NCBI GenBank assembly: GCA_000697455.1
Contig: JNET01031331.1
Location: forward strand, 1 to 10,474
Reading direction: 5' to 3'
From: Basidiobolus heterosporus B8920
Lineage: Eukaryota > Basidiobolomycota > Basidiobolomycetes > Basidiobolales > Basidiobolaceae
Length of the DNA stretch: 10,474 bases
Both the position numbers and the translations under genes were made by a program. The first letter of the stretch is position 1; each line of letters opens with the position of its first letter. This document shows, one piece after another, positions 1-10,016 of the stretch. Under the pieces are notes generated by a model, which worked only from the letters and a program-made list of their open reading frames with translations, was not told the DNA's origin and did not search any database.

Positions 1-10
1 GAATACATAC

Positions 11-482
11 CTCCTCCTTCAATAAAGCGGCTAGTTCATTTTTACAGTCCTCTATACGCAGTCTGTCGGCAGAATCAACTACCCACACTAAGCCGTCAGT
101 CTGTTCGAAGTAGTTGCGCCAGTAAGAACGTATAGATTTCTGGCCCCCTACGTCCCATATGTTTAATTTGTATCTATTAAAGGTTAGGTTAGCACTTTTC
201 GAGTATGTCTCGATATGTGGATAAGTACCCGCTATGTTCCAAAGTCTTAATGTTGAAGCCCAAAGTAGGGGAGATCGTGTCTATATTCTCTCCATTAATT
301 CTTTTAAGAATGGTTGTCTTGCCGGCATTATCTAACCCTCTAATTGATTCAAAAGTAGAAGCAAGCATAGGTAAGCTAATAGCCAGAATATAAGAGGAAT
401 ACAAAGAGTTACTTTACAGCATCAATAGACGCATTTCTTTTTCCTTCTGTCTATTTTTCTTTAGAATAGTTAAGAGACCCAT
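11..482 (-). CDS. ARL2: ARL2-type small GTPase (5' part, three exons; continues beyond the left edge)
   Basis: ADP-ribosylation-factor-like GTPase 2. In the known family it binds GTP and acts with tubulin cofactors (TBCD) and effectors such as BART and PDE6-delta in tubulin folding and cargo release. Seen here: exon 1 at 482-418 begins MGLLTILKK and ends RLLML. Exon 2 at 339-229 carries the P-loop GLDNAGKTT and the switch I stretch [15 protein letters not shown]. Exon 3 at 173-11 carries the switch II motif WDVGGQ, then [23 protein letters not shown] and ends ALLKEE before a GTATGT donor. Introns are 417-340 (78 nt) and 228-174 (55 nt, with a TGCTAAC branch site). Codons join cleanly at both junctions. 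About 113 of the usual ~184 residues are present; the NKQD and SAK motifs lie outside. The start at 482 matches the family N-terminus. It is divergently transcribed from the BEACH-family gene. ARL2 is favoured over ARL3 by the TLEH and DSADR context. Confidence 0.93.
174..417 (-). other. Two ARL2 introns
   Basis: Intron 1 spans 417-340 with donor GTAAAG and acceptor TTAG. It splits a leucine codon after two bases. Intron 2 spans 228-174 with donor GTACTT, a TGCTAAC branch site and acceptor ATAG. It splits the glycine codon before [11 protein letters not shown] after two bases. Both were placed by keeping the ARL2 protein alignment unbroken, since the unspliced frame hits stops or unrelated residues. 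A third intron begins at position 10 with GTATGT and leaves the window. Confidence 0.88.
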
Positions 483-563
483 TATGTATTCTGTCTGCCA
501 AGAGAAAGGTTGCCTACTGCCAGCTTGTCTTAGTTATAAGTTCAAGAAAATAAAAGCTGTCAT

Positions 564-569
564 CACGTG
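564..569. promoter_or_regulatory. CACGTG E-box
   Basis: The palindrome CACGTG sits in the context ATCACGTGTCAC, about 80 bases upstream of the ARL2 start. CACGTG is the known core for bHLH factors (Cbf1/Pho4/USF type). Function here is inferred only from the motif and its position in a divergent promoter; a six-base match can arise by chance. Confidence 0.35.
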
Positions 570-664
570 TCACTGAAACAAACTCAAATATCCTGATCGT
601 ACCATAAACATCAGGGCCAAATCAAATACAGGTTGATGTAAATCTTCAGTTAACTTCTAACTAC

Positions 665-687
665 TGACAATTTAGCTAGAATTGTCA
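665..687. promoter_or_regulatory. Inverted repeat with 8-bp perfect arms
   Basis: TGACAATT (665-672) and AATTGTCA (680-687) are exact reverse complements around the 7-base spacer TAGCTAG, which is itself nearly palindromic. The site lies between the two divergent starts. It could be a binding site for a dimeric transcription factor; I do not recognise a named motif. Confidence 0.4.
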
Positions 688-927
688 TTTTTTATTCCCC
701 TTTACCATATTCGACCCCTTTTCTGAATTGCGAACTTTGCCAAGTTCTCTCACACTATACTTTCCTTTTATTGATCTTGTCCTACTTGTGGCTCTTAATA
801 ACGCCGCTCGAACGTTGGTGAATTTTTAATTTCCCTTGACCTTTTGAATATCTAGAAAAACCGGGTGTAATTTCGTTGTTCCTGCGGCGACAACATATCT
901 TTTCTCGATATTCAAAATAGACGACGG

Positions 928-1089
928 ATGCTAAAAAACACAATTAAGCATCGAAAAGACTTATATCCAGCAAATCACTTCACTTTCAGTTACATTCGAC
1001 AGCAAGAATTTCTTGAATTCCGCGCATTCAAAGGCCCAAGTGTTGGATCGCTTTTCCCAAGCCTTTATATTTTACCAGCCAAACATTAG
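928..1089 (+). other. Possible 53-codon upstream ORF in the BEACH-gene leader
   Basis: An ATG at 928 opens a frame of 53 codons (MLKNTIKHRKDLYPANHF...) that ends with TAG at 1087-1089, 17 bases before the main ATG at 1107. If the transcript starts upstream of 928, this would act as an upstream ORF and could dampen translation of the main gene. I recognise no domain. It could also be chance, or lie upstream of the transcription start. Confidence 0.3.
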
Positions 1090-1106
1090 TATAGAAATTC
1101 ACAAAG

Positions 1107-4100
1107 ATGAACTCTGTCCGCCAGAAATGGGCGATGCGAAAAACATATCGGAGGATTCAAAAATGTTGGGAAGAGTACAAAGCAGTTTCTGATAAAGAGT
1201 TGAGTGACAGCCTATTTATTATTTCTTCTACTGGATTGATGTTTGACCGGATTTTTGAGTGCCTTTACTTCATTGAGGATCATACCACGACATTTTTTCT
1301 TAGCCTATTTTCTATTCAAGTTTGTCTTACGTTGTTCCGGTTTTTTAGTGACATGGAGCTAATGGTCCAAAAGCTAAATGCTTTCTTGGATTCTTTTCAA
1401 AATGCCTACAATGAATGGAGTGCCTCTGGTGCAATGCTGACCCAAGATTTCTCGCTCGATAAGCTCTATGGAGATTGTACGGAAGTTCTGATGAATCTTC
1501 TTAATACAATTGATCGGTTAGTTGGCTCCTTTTCTTTAATATACTATATTCATACACTTATGTGGCTTTTGAAGCGAGGTCACCAAAGAAAATATCAATC
1601 AAAATGTTGCTTGGCTGGCTGAGCTTATCAATAAGGCGTTAAATGTAGCCGAGCTAATCCTAAAGGTTTGCATGGCCACACATGTTCTCATCGACCCTAC
1701 GTATAACCATTCCACTTTCAGGAGGAGAAGTACCGCCAAGTAGTAGCAAATACGCCGAATCTAATCAATCGAATCTTGATGTTGTTAGAAAGATTAAACA
1801 CAACGGAAACAAAAAAACTGGCACTCCGAGTTATCAGCACACTAGGTGAAACTGATGGCAACAAAATAGAAATCGGTAAACACGGAGAATGAGCTTCAAG
1901 CATTCAAATGTTCCAAACATCCATCGACTAACATGACCTTCACTAGGCCGTCACCAAGGGTTCAAAAAAATCTTGAGATTACTACTGGAGGGTGACCCAG
2001 AGCTGACCACTGAGATTGTGAAGACCATGAAGCACCTACTCGAGGTGCGAGGTGAATCTTTGGCGGTAAAAATCCGATTTCAATGCGTTTCTGGCATTCC
2101 CAAATTCATCACATCTCTCTTTTCGTGTTTCTTAGAATATGGGGCTTTCCGACTCAGTGGATGAGATCAATGCTAGGCTGGACCAGATGCCCCCAGAGGT
2201 CAACAATTTTTTTGGTGGTGTTTTAGGAGAGAAAGTCTCGCATCTAGTCTCAGATATGCGTGAGCTTGTCATCTCTGAGCTCGGCAGAGTTTTTACGACG
2301 ATGAGCGGAAACTCTCCAGATGGTACGTACTTGTTCAACATAGAGCCAAATATTTTGGCGGCTAATTCGATATCTACAAATTCGTAGGCACGGAGGTCAG
2401 CAACCAAGATCTTGAAGCTCAATCGCCATTGCTGTATGTTCCGTTAACTTGTGTCTGTCTGTTGAATGTTTGCTTCTAGTGACTAATCTGCTTTCGTAGG
2501 GCATTCATACCGTCTACAGAAAGCGTAAGCACCTTATTAGAGCGACTCTCAACTAAAAATGGTGATTTTTGTTTGTTTTTAATCTCTCATTTCAACGACT
2601 GACCAAGCGTATATAGCGCCATCTACAGATATTGCAGACGATTGTGAAATGGATCACCGAAATGTTGGTAGGGTACTTTACAATTCAACAACAACAACAA
2701 GAAGACCCATATTTTGACTGTTCTATCATCATCAGAGACACTCACAGAGCTTGGAGACTCGAACAACAATTTCGACATACTAAAGGTAGGCGCCTTTTCT
2801 TCCTATATCCGTTGTTCTACTGTTGATCTTTTACTCTAGGAATTTATGCGTGTCCAAGGAGCTTTGCGCTCATTGACATCCATACTTAATGAGGCTGCTT
2901 CACATCCTACAATCCAACTAAACCTAGTCTCCAAACTCGATATTGTAGAAACGATATGTAAATTATTGTTTCGAAATGCAGAAAATCAATTGGAATTCCG
3001 AAGAATGGATGGGTATTCAGTGATGTTGAAGGTGTTCGACGAAATAATTGGCGGCGGTGTAGGTGAAAACGAAGTATTCCTGCAAGTGAGTGTTACTAAC
3101 ATCTGACGATTCGAATGATTCGAGACACATATTAACGATATTGGATATTTAAGGATTGCTTCAGCATTTTGTTTACAATCGCTCTAGATGGAAATCAAGA
3201 CTTGGTATACCAATTCAACACATTCTACACTATCACTGAAAAACTAACGTCTCCGTGACTTATTTATGCAACAGATTGTCGGAAATCTTGATGCCTTCGA
3301 ATTGATGTTTAGAGCTGCCGTTTCTTCTTCTCGAATTGAAGTCCGAAGACATGCAATAGCATGCATCCAGGTTTAATATCTATTGTTTACTGTGAAACGT
3401 AGAGACACTGATTAACTTTGGTTCTACCATTAGGACCTCATTTCGTTAAATCCGTTGAACGCAGCTGCCGGGTGGAAAGTTGGAGGAATAGATATTTTAA
3501 TGAAACTCCTTAGTTCTGCGTATACATGTGGCCCTTCTAGAGACGACATGGTCAAAGCATTGGTAATAGTCTGCTGTATATATATTCTTGATACTATTGT
3601 GCTAACCGAAAACGTAGTCACTCAAACAGGAGGTGGCCTTATCCGATCAATCATACATGCTACGCTCTTACCTTGCGGTGGACCCCAATTTACGCGAAAT
3701 GGCAGTCGAGGAGGACCCCTTGTATCAATATCTAAACTCAGTCATACAGCTACTAGAGTATATATCAGTGATGCTTAGTGATCATTGTGATCATGTCTTC
3801 CATGTAAGCGAAGAGCACGCCTTTTCATTCGTGAAGTGTTGTATTCATTTCTTGTGGTTTGCATCTAGGAATACTCTCGCCTTCTGTTGGAGTTGGAGTT
3901 TCCATCTCAGAGCATCTTGACTAATATGATCCTGAAAAGTGTATCACGGCTATTATCTGATTTAGTGTGTCGACTCCATGCAGTTGATGAAAAATACTTG
4001 AATATCTATTTGCAGCTGCTGCGCCGTATATACCAAATTGCTGGGAGTCCGGCTCATTCTCAAATGAAAATACTCCACAACTCGAGAGATGCTTCAAAAG

Positions 4101-7100
4101 ACCCTGGACAAGAAATCCAGTCTATTTTGATTGTTGTTCGGGAACAATACATGCTGGTGTACCAAATTGTCGGGTTACTTACCGACGCTATTAGCCGGAA
4201 TTTAGAGCTTTTCGACATGATGCAAGGCTTTGAAATATTGAACGACTCAATTATATTCCCCAGCATTTGTCCCTACCTGTTATCAAACTATGTATCTGAA
4301 GATTATGACACGGAGATGTACGAGACCTGTCTCTTATACACATCTATCAGCCAAGCGGCATTTTGGTGAATACGGGGGTATGGAAGTACTCTTAGCTATC
4401 ATGAGCCATGCCGATGAAACTGAGGTGGCCAAGGCTGCGCTAGTAGCTATTGGCGATTTCTTTACAGGATTTGAAAGCAAACAAAACTTCCTTGGGGAGA
4501 CGTTTGGATACGCGGGATTCCTTGAGGTAGTCTTATCGTCACAAATACCTCTCGACCAAACCTGCTGTCAGATTATTCTAGAGGTAGCCACTTTTGGTAG
4601 TGTATTTCAAGCTCTCAAGACAAATTCCGATGAGGAAGAGCCTTTTGCCATCAGTAATTGTGTACTCCCTTATATTGCTGATTTAGTGGTCCCCACGGTA
4701 TTATTCCTGTCTCTTATACACATCTATCAGCCAAGCGGCATTTTGGTGAATACGGGGGTATGGAAGTACTCTTAGCTATCATGAGCCATGCCGATGAAAC
4801 TGAGGTGGCCAAGGCTGCGCTAGTAGCTATTGGCGATTTCTTTACAGGATTTGAAAGCAAACAAAACTTCCTTGGGGAGACGTTTGGATACGCGGGATTC
4901 CTTGAGGTAGTCTTATCGTCACAAATACCTCTCGACCAAACCTGCTGTCAGATTATTCTAGAGGTAGCCACTTTTGGTAGTGTATTTCAAGCTCTCAAGA
5001 CAAATTCCGATGAGGAAGAGCCTTTTGCCATCAGTAATTGTGTACTCCCTTATATTGCTGATTTAGTGGTCCCCACGGTATTATTCCTGTCTCTTATACA
5101 CATCTATCAGCCAAGCGGCATTTTGGTGAATACGGGGGTATGGAAGTACTCTTAGCTATCATGAGCCATGCCGATGAAACTGAGGTGGCCAAGGCTGCGC
5201 TAGTAGCTATTGGCGATTTCTTTACAGGATTTGAAAGCAAACAAAACTTCCTTGGGGAGACGTTTGGATACGCGGGATTCCTTGAGGTAGTCTTATCGTC
5301 ACAAATACCTCTCGACCAAACCTGCTGTCAGATTATTCTAGAGGTAGCCACTTTTGGTAGTGTATTTCAAGCTCTCAAGACAAATTCCGATGAGGAAGAG
5401 CCTTTTGCCATCAGTAATTGTGTACTCCCTTATATTGCTGATTTAGTGGTCCCCACGGTATTATTCCTGTCTCTTATACACATCTATCAGCCAAGCGGCA
5501 TTTTGGTGAATACGGGGGTATGGAAGTACTCTTAGCTATCATGAGCCATGCCGATGAAACTGAGGTGGCCAAGGCTGCGCTAGTAGCTATTGGCGATTTC
5601 TTTACAGGATTTGAAAGCAAACAAAACTTCCTTGGGGAGACGTTTGGATACGCGGGATTCCTTGAGGTAGTCTTATCGTCACAAATACCTCTCGACCAAA
5701 CCTGCTGTCAGATTATTCTAGAGGTAGCCACTTTTGGTAGTGTATTTCAAGCTCTCAAGACAAATTCCGATGAGGAAGAGCCTTTTGCCATCAGTAATTG
5801 TGTACTCCCTTATATTGCTGATTTAGTGGTCCCCACGGTATTATTCGACTGCCCGCTACCACTAGTTCAACAGCGTAGAGCAAGTTTGTGCAAGAAAAAT
5901 GCGGATAGAAGTGGTCATAAACGACAAAGGAGCAAGCAGAGCATACATAGCATTGGACCAATACTCTCTAGACCATCGAGTATTTATAGCGATCAATCGA
6001 AAACCGATTTCCCTGATGGTAGCAGTCAATTTTTTCCCAACAACCTCTACCACAATAATTTATCGGAGAACGACATTGCTACCCTGGCTCGCGAGAGACG
6101 TGATTCGAATGTGCCCGGAACCAAGATGGCAAAAGTTTATTCAGAAGATTCTCGTACTATATTGAGTATTGACTCGGCACGACAACTTCGGAATCAGTGT
6201 CCTAGTCCAAACCTTACGAGTTCCAATCCAAAGAAAACCTCCTCCAACGAGAAAGAGCATTTGAAAGCCACCCATAGCAGCACTACCCGGAATTCATGTA
6301 CTGCACACACTTCAGCTAACTGTGAGACAGAAAGCTCATTCGATTATTCAAGTGTCAATGAGAAAAGTCACATTCGAAGTTTTTGTGAAATTACTTTTCG
6401 TGATGCAGAAGCGGCCATGATGGTTTTGAAATTCATGACTCGGTTGGCTGAGAAAGATACTGAAGCCTACTCCCATTATCTTTTCAAGCTTTTACAGGAT
6501 ATGATGCGTGTCAATCCTAGAAACCAAGAACTCTTATGTGCGGGACATGCTTTGCAGTATATTTTAGAGCTGCTATTTTCAAAGGGTAAATACAAGAAAA
6601 TCTCCGACAATGAGCCAGAATCTGGATCCGTACTCGAACCTCCACGATATATCGATCTGATCCCAGCTTTAGGATCCTTTAATATCACTTCTAGCGAAGT
6701 CACGCTACTTTTCAATGTTGCTTTTGACCCGTTCGGAATGCTTGGTAGGTTCATCGATAGCGCTAACCAACGCACTATCGCCACACTTGATTCTGGATCT
6801 TTTGCCATTCGTAATCATGACGAGTTCGAGTTCCGGTTTGACCCGCTGTTCATGGACGAAATACAACGCCAAATGATGCATGCCATCGAGCGTATATCGC
6901 GAAGACTAGATCCATGTTGGTTTTTCAATTTTAATGGACATGACGGATGCTTGCGAACCCATCCGCTAGAACGTTTCCCCAGCGCGAAGACTGGGTACAC
7001 TTTCAGTTGCTGGCTAAAAATCACCGAGTTTTTCAACTCAGAAACTGGCCTTATATGCTACGAGGACCCCTCTGGGCCCAACACCATGTTTGAGCTTTAT

Positions 7101-10016
7101 TTCAAGGCTCTGGATAAATCTGCGCGGTATTGTCTTTGCGTAAGAACTCAGCAGTGGCCTCTGCCCGCTGAAGATTTTGTATTTGATGGATTTGATTTCT
7201 CGGAAACTGACGTATGGCGACACATTGCATTTGTTCATTCGAGAGATGGAACCTCACTTTTTGTTGATGGTTATCTCGTCCAATCTTACGGTACATTCAA
7301 CTACCCCAGGATCACTGGGAAGGAGAAACCATTTGTCCTAGTAGTCGGAAGAAAGGGCGCTAAACCCCGAACCACTATGTCATCGCATCTCTACGGTGAC
7401 TGTATCAACGAGCAAGACAAGCTACATAAAGGCTACTTCTGCGGCCAAATCGGGCCTATCCACATCATGGAGGGACTCTGGGACGAGACAGTAAGCCAGC
7501 GAATTTATAGCCAAGGCCCGCGTTATACGAAAGGCTTCCGTGCGCAAGGAATAGAAAACAAGGAGATAGTGGCGATCATCCCTCAAATCCATGCTAACGA
7601 AAATGGCAGCACAGAAACCGACAAAATCTCAGTATCCTCTGCTTCGGATATTAGTCTAATGAAACAAATATGGGAATCATCTGACCCAACCAAGACAGTC
7701 AGCAAAATTGAAGGCGGGTGCGCAGTCCATTCTACTAAATCTATCAAGGACGTTATCACCGAAGTTGGTGGCATTCAACTTTGTTTCCCTTTCTTGGAGA
7801 TGGGGGCAGGACAACAGTTAGTTGGCCTACGCATCATATCAAATCTGCTATGCAAGTCACCCCATTTGGTTCAACGATTTACTGAGCAGAAAGGCTTCAA
7901 TGTCTTATGCTCAATTCTCCGCAACTATACGAGCGAGCTGACTTGGAACCATTTTGAGGCCCTGTTTGAGTTGGCTAGCGATGGGGCAAAAAAGAAGGAA
8001 CAATTTATCTTCAACAATTCCGAATGCCTTTTGCTAATTTCGGATCTTCTCATGAATTGCCCAGAACAAGTTCAGCTTCCGGTGCTTCGGATGTTGGTGG
8101 ATCATCTAATTGAAGTACCTGAAAATATGAAGCACTGGAGAAGCATGGGAGGCTTAGATATATTATTCGAGTTGCTGCACATTCTTCCATCACCGCTGCG
8201 TCAATTTGTCCTGCGGATATTGGACAAGATGATGACAGACATGGTGGCCGAAGAGGTAGCCAAAGTACTCAACTTCTTGTCGTACGGCAAAAAGCAATCG
8301 TTGGATATGAAGTGTGAAGTGTTGGGCGTTGTACTCAAGCATATGTCGAATAGTGTTGTCTTCGTTGAGATGATTCGAAATATCGGTGGATTGATTTTGT
8401 TACTTTCCTTCCTCGAATTTCAAGACGAAAAGCTGCGCGTGATTGTTCTTAAAATGATGGGAGTGCTCATCAGCACGAATGTCAAGCAGACCCGTTCTCT
8501 TATGACAAAGCTTGGTGTGTTTGATGCGATGTTTCTATTCCTGGCCCCGTTCCCAGTTACTGCAGAGCTCACCCGATGCTTGTTAGGTGTGGCCCTCAAT
8601 CATTATCAATGCTTGGCTAGCCCAAAGTCTCATAGTTTGGGTAATGATCGGGCCTGGACAAGGTCGCCACGGTCAAGTGTAGATAGCTTCTCTCATAACT
8701 TGAAGTTTGCCGATCGATTGGTCTACCCAGAGTTCATTCGCTTAATCCTTGACCTCCTCAAGTCTGTAACCGACCTTGACCTCTTATGCTCGGTCTTGTT
8801 GGATATCAAACGGATCTTGAATAACGACAACATGGCAATACTTTGGGATTACAACTGGACGGAGTGGATTCGGTCATTCCTCCAAGACCGAACCAACCCG
8901 GAGAAACTGGGATATGCTCGGATGATCTCGGTTTCAGACTCACTTATCCAGAAGATGATGATTTACGACATTTCTCGGAAGAACTCGGTCATCTTCAAGA
9001 ACAGAGGGGCAGTCGCCGAGAATGATCTGTTTGAGATCCAGCTAGTCGAAATAACACTTTCATTCTATGACAAGAATCCTTATCTGATCCATGACACAGC
9101 TACCGATGTGCTAAGAAACCTGACCTATCTCTACAAGCATCTGGATGAGTACGTCCCTTCATCAGCGAAGATCTATCGACACTTCGTGAGCACCATCAAT
9201 CATCTTGCCTGCCAAAACAATCCGGCCATACGGACCGTGATGAAATCCACGGGACTATTCAGCATTAGAGATAGCATCATCATCAACGTTCTTCAAGCCG
9301 AATTTGCCTCTGGCGAGCAAGCCGAATTCATCGAGAATTTTTCGTTCGAAATGATTGCCGACCAGCCCAAGTTCCGAGAATCTAACGGAATCCTGTTCTT
9401 GTTACGTATTTTCCACCGTGCCGATCGTGAACTGCAAATCTTGATTGGCGAAATCTTAGTGAGCGTAATTGGAGCAATCGAAGAAAATAGAAAAGTCATT
9501 GCTAAAATATTAGATGACCACGAAGTATACACTTCGCTATTCTCAGTGAAGGTGGAGGACTCCTCCGATGTATATTTCCATGAGTCAGAGGACTATTCCC
9601 CCAGATCATATTCTGACTATCGCGATGGTGACTCTATAAGCTATGATGGCAACGAACGAGTCCACATTCATAATATAGTCGACTTCTTGGTGTGGTACCA
9701 TAGCTCATCACCAGACTCAGTTCTCAAGCGAAATGCTATCGAACAGCGTATCGAATCACTATATCTTCCGATCGCTGCTGGGTTCCGCAAAAACCAAGAA
9801 AAGATTATTGCTCGTCGTAACAAACGAGAAAAACAGCAGAAAGATAAGCAGCTTCGAAGTGCATCCAATTTGAACAAAACTCTAGTCGAGATCAAGGGTA
9901 AAACCAAGCAAAAGTTAGAGAGAAATGCAGCGCTGCACCAAGAACAGTTAGATATAATAAGAAAATTACGACATGAAAGAGGCTGCCTTGGTGAAGAAAC
10001 CTGGAAACGGGCGTGA
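1107..10016 (+). CDS. Giant BEACH-family scaffold (LvsA/WDFY3/Bph1-like), N-terminal and middle parts, 15 exons
   Basis: BEACH proteins are large scaffolds in vesicle traffic, lysosome function and autophagy. Exon model: 1107-1516, 1575-1665, 1722-1875, 1947-2065, 2136-2322, 2388-2433, 2500-2561, 2617-2667, 2736-2785, 2840-3085, 3154-3204, 3275-3370, 3434-3562, 3630-3803, then 3869-4326 joined to 5486-10016 after leaving out the adapter array. The sum is 6855 nt, 2284 residues. Residues 1-895 are armadillo-like helices, including IEIGRHQGFKKILRLLL near 216-232. Residues 896-1068 are a polar disordered linker. About 1253-1460 is a ConA-like domain, with VWRHIAFVHSRDG and the hallmark FCGQIGPIHI at 1426-1435. 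The stretch TKSIKDVITEVGGIQLCF, near 1525, opens a DUF4704-type helical region. An acidic Tyr/Ser patch lies near 2143-2165, and a Lys/Arg-rich helix from about 2218 to the end. The PH, BEACH and WD40 domains are absent: the stop follows HERGCLGEETWKR, where the family normally runs into the PH-BEACH module. Exact subfamily is uncertain. Confidence 0.85.
1517..3868 (+). other. Fourteen short introns in the 5' part of the BEACH-family gene
   Basis: Introns: 1517-1574, 1666-1721, 1876-1946, 2066-2135, 2323-2387, 2434-2499, 2562-2616, 2668-2735, 2786-2839, 3086-3153, 3205-3274, 3371-3433, 3563-3629, 3804-3868. All are GT-AG and 54-71 nt long, and many contain CTAAC, CTAAT, TTAAC or CTGAC shortly before the acceptor. 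Splicing keeps a single frame across every junction, and the joined codons give family-like sequence such as IEIG/RHQGF and FDILK/EFMRVQG. Uncertain sites: the donor of intron 4 may be 2045 instead of 2066 (also in frame, dropping seven residues), and the acceptor of intron 7 may be 2616, 2628 or 2637 (all in frame). Confidence 0.75.
4327..4345 (+). other. Tn5 mosaic end / Nextera adapter, copy 1
   Basis: An exact match to CTGTCTCTTATACACATCT, the 19-base transposase recognition end used in Illumina Nextera libraries. It interrupts the exon between codon bases GAGAC and ATCAGCC. Non-biological in this context. Confidence 0.96.
4707..4725 (+). other. Tn5 mosaic end / Nextera adapter, copy 2
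   Basis: The same 19 bases and orientation as the first copy, 380 bases downstream. It joins the end of unit 1 to the start of unit 2. Confidence 0.96.
5087..5105 (+). other. Tn5 mosaic end / Nextera adapter, copy 3
   Basis: An identical 19-base adapter in the same orientation, joining units 2 and 3. Confidence 0.96.
5467..5485 (+). other. Tn5 mosaic end / Nextera adapter, copy 4
   Basis: The last adapter copy. The sequence after it (from 5486) is the copy of the exon that continues without a break to the stop codon at 10014-10016. Confidence 0.96.

Larger units (their letters stand above)
483..1106. promoter_or_regulatory. Divergent intergenic region between ARL2 and the BEACH-family gene
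   Basis: These 624 bases separate two start codons facing away from each other, so the region should hold both promoters and both 5' leaders. I see a CACGTG E-box (564-569), a 23-base dyad (665-687), a T/C-rich stretch around 690-780, and a TATA-like TTTATATT near 1064-1071, about 40 bases before the plus-strand start. That last element is too close to the ATG for a classical TATA box unless the leader is very short. No RNA gene is visible. The only reading frame of note is the small upstream ORF listed separately. Confidence 0.6.
4327..5846 (+). repeat. Four tandem 380-bp units, each led by a Nextera adapter: assembly artefact
   Basis: The units are 4327-4706, 4707-5086, 5087-5466 and 5467-5846, and by eye they are identical. 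Each is 19 bases of Tn5 mosaic end plus 361 bases of the host exon encoding an armadillo-like stretch (SAKRHFGEYGGMEVLLAI... to ...VVPTVLF). Unit junctions read TTATTC/CTGTCTC, whereas the last unit runs TTATTC/GACTGCCC into the true exon. Each adapter copy shifts the frame, so units 1-3 give broken repeated reading frames of 131 residues. The genome most likely carries the 361 bases once. Confidence 0.95.

Noticed and set aside
205-393. Plus-strand 62-codon frame at the left end.
   Set aside because: It is the antisense of ARL2 exon 2 and its introns, so it is a shadow frame.
1261-1350. Hydrophobic stretch FFLSLFSIQVCLTLFRFF in exon 1, considered as a transmembrane segment or hidden intron.
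   Set aside because: The only GT...AG pair there is about 28 nt, too short for an intron. The stretch fits a buried helix of an armadillo-like fold in a soluble scaffold family.
2632-2826. A reading frame with a run of five glutamines, possibly a polyQ protein segment.
   Set aside because: The CAA run falls inside intron 2668-2735. Splicing there gives a phase-consistent join into TLTELGDSNNNFDILK, and the polyQ frame does not connect to the next exon.
4327-5485. A real Tn5-like transposon or IS50 insertion, suggested by the mosaic ends.
   Set aside because: All four ends point the same way, there is no transposase or cargo, no inverted pair and no target duplication, and the sequence between them is host exon. 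Library adapter explains everything.
4760-5535. Two complete identical 131-residue reading frames (4760-5155 and 5140-5535) and a similar one at 4290-4775, seeming like a tandem gene family.
   Set aside because: They are exon fragments repeated by the adapter array. Each ends with residues translated from the adapter and the frame-shifted next unit, so they are not genes.
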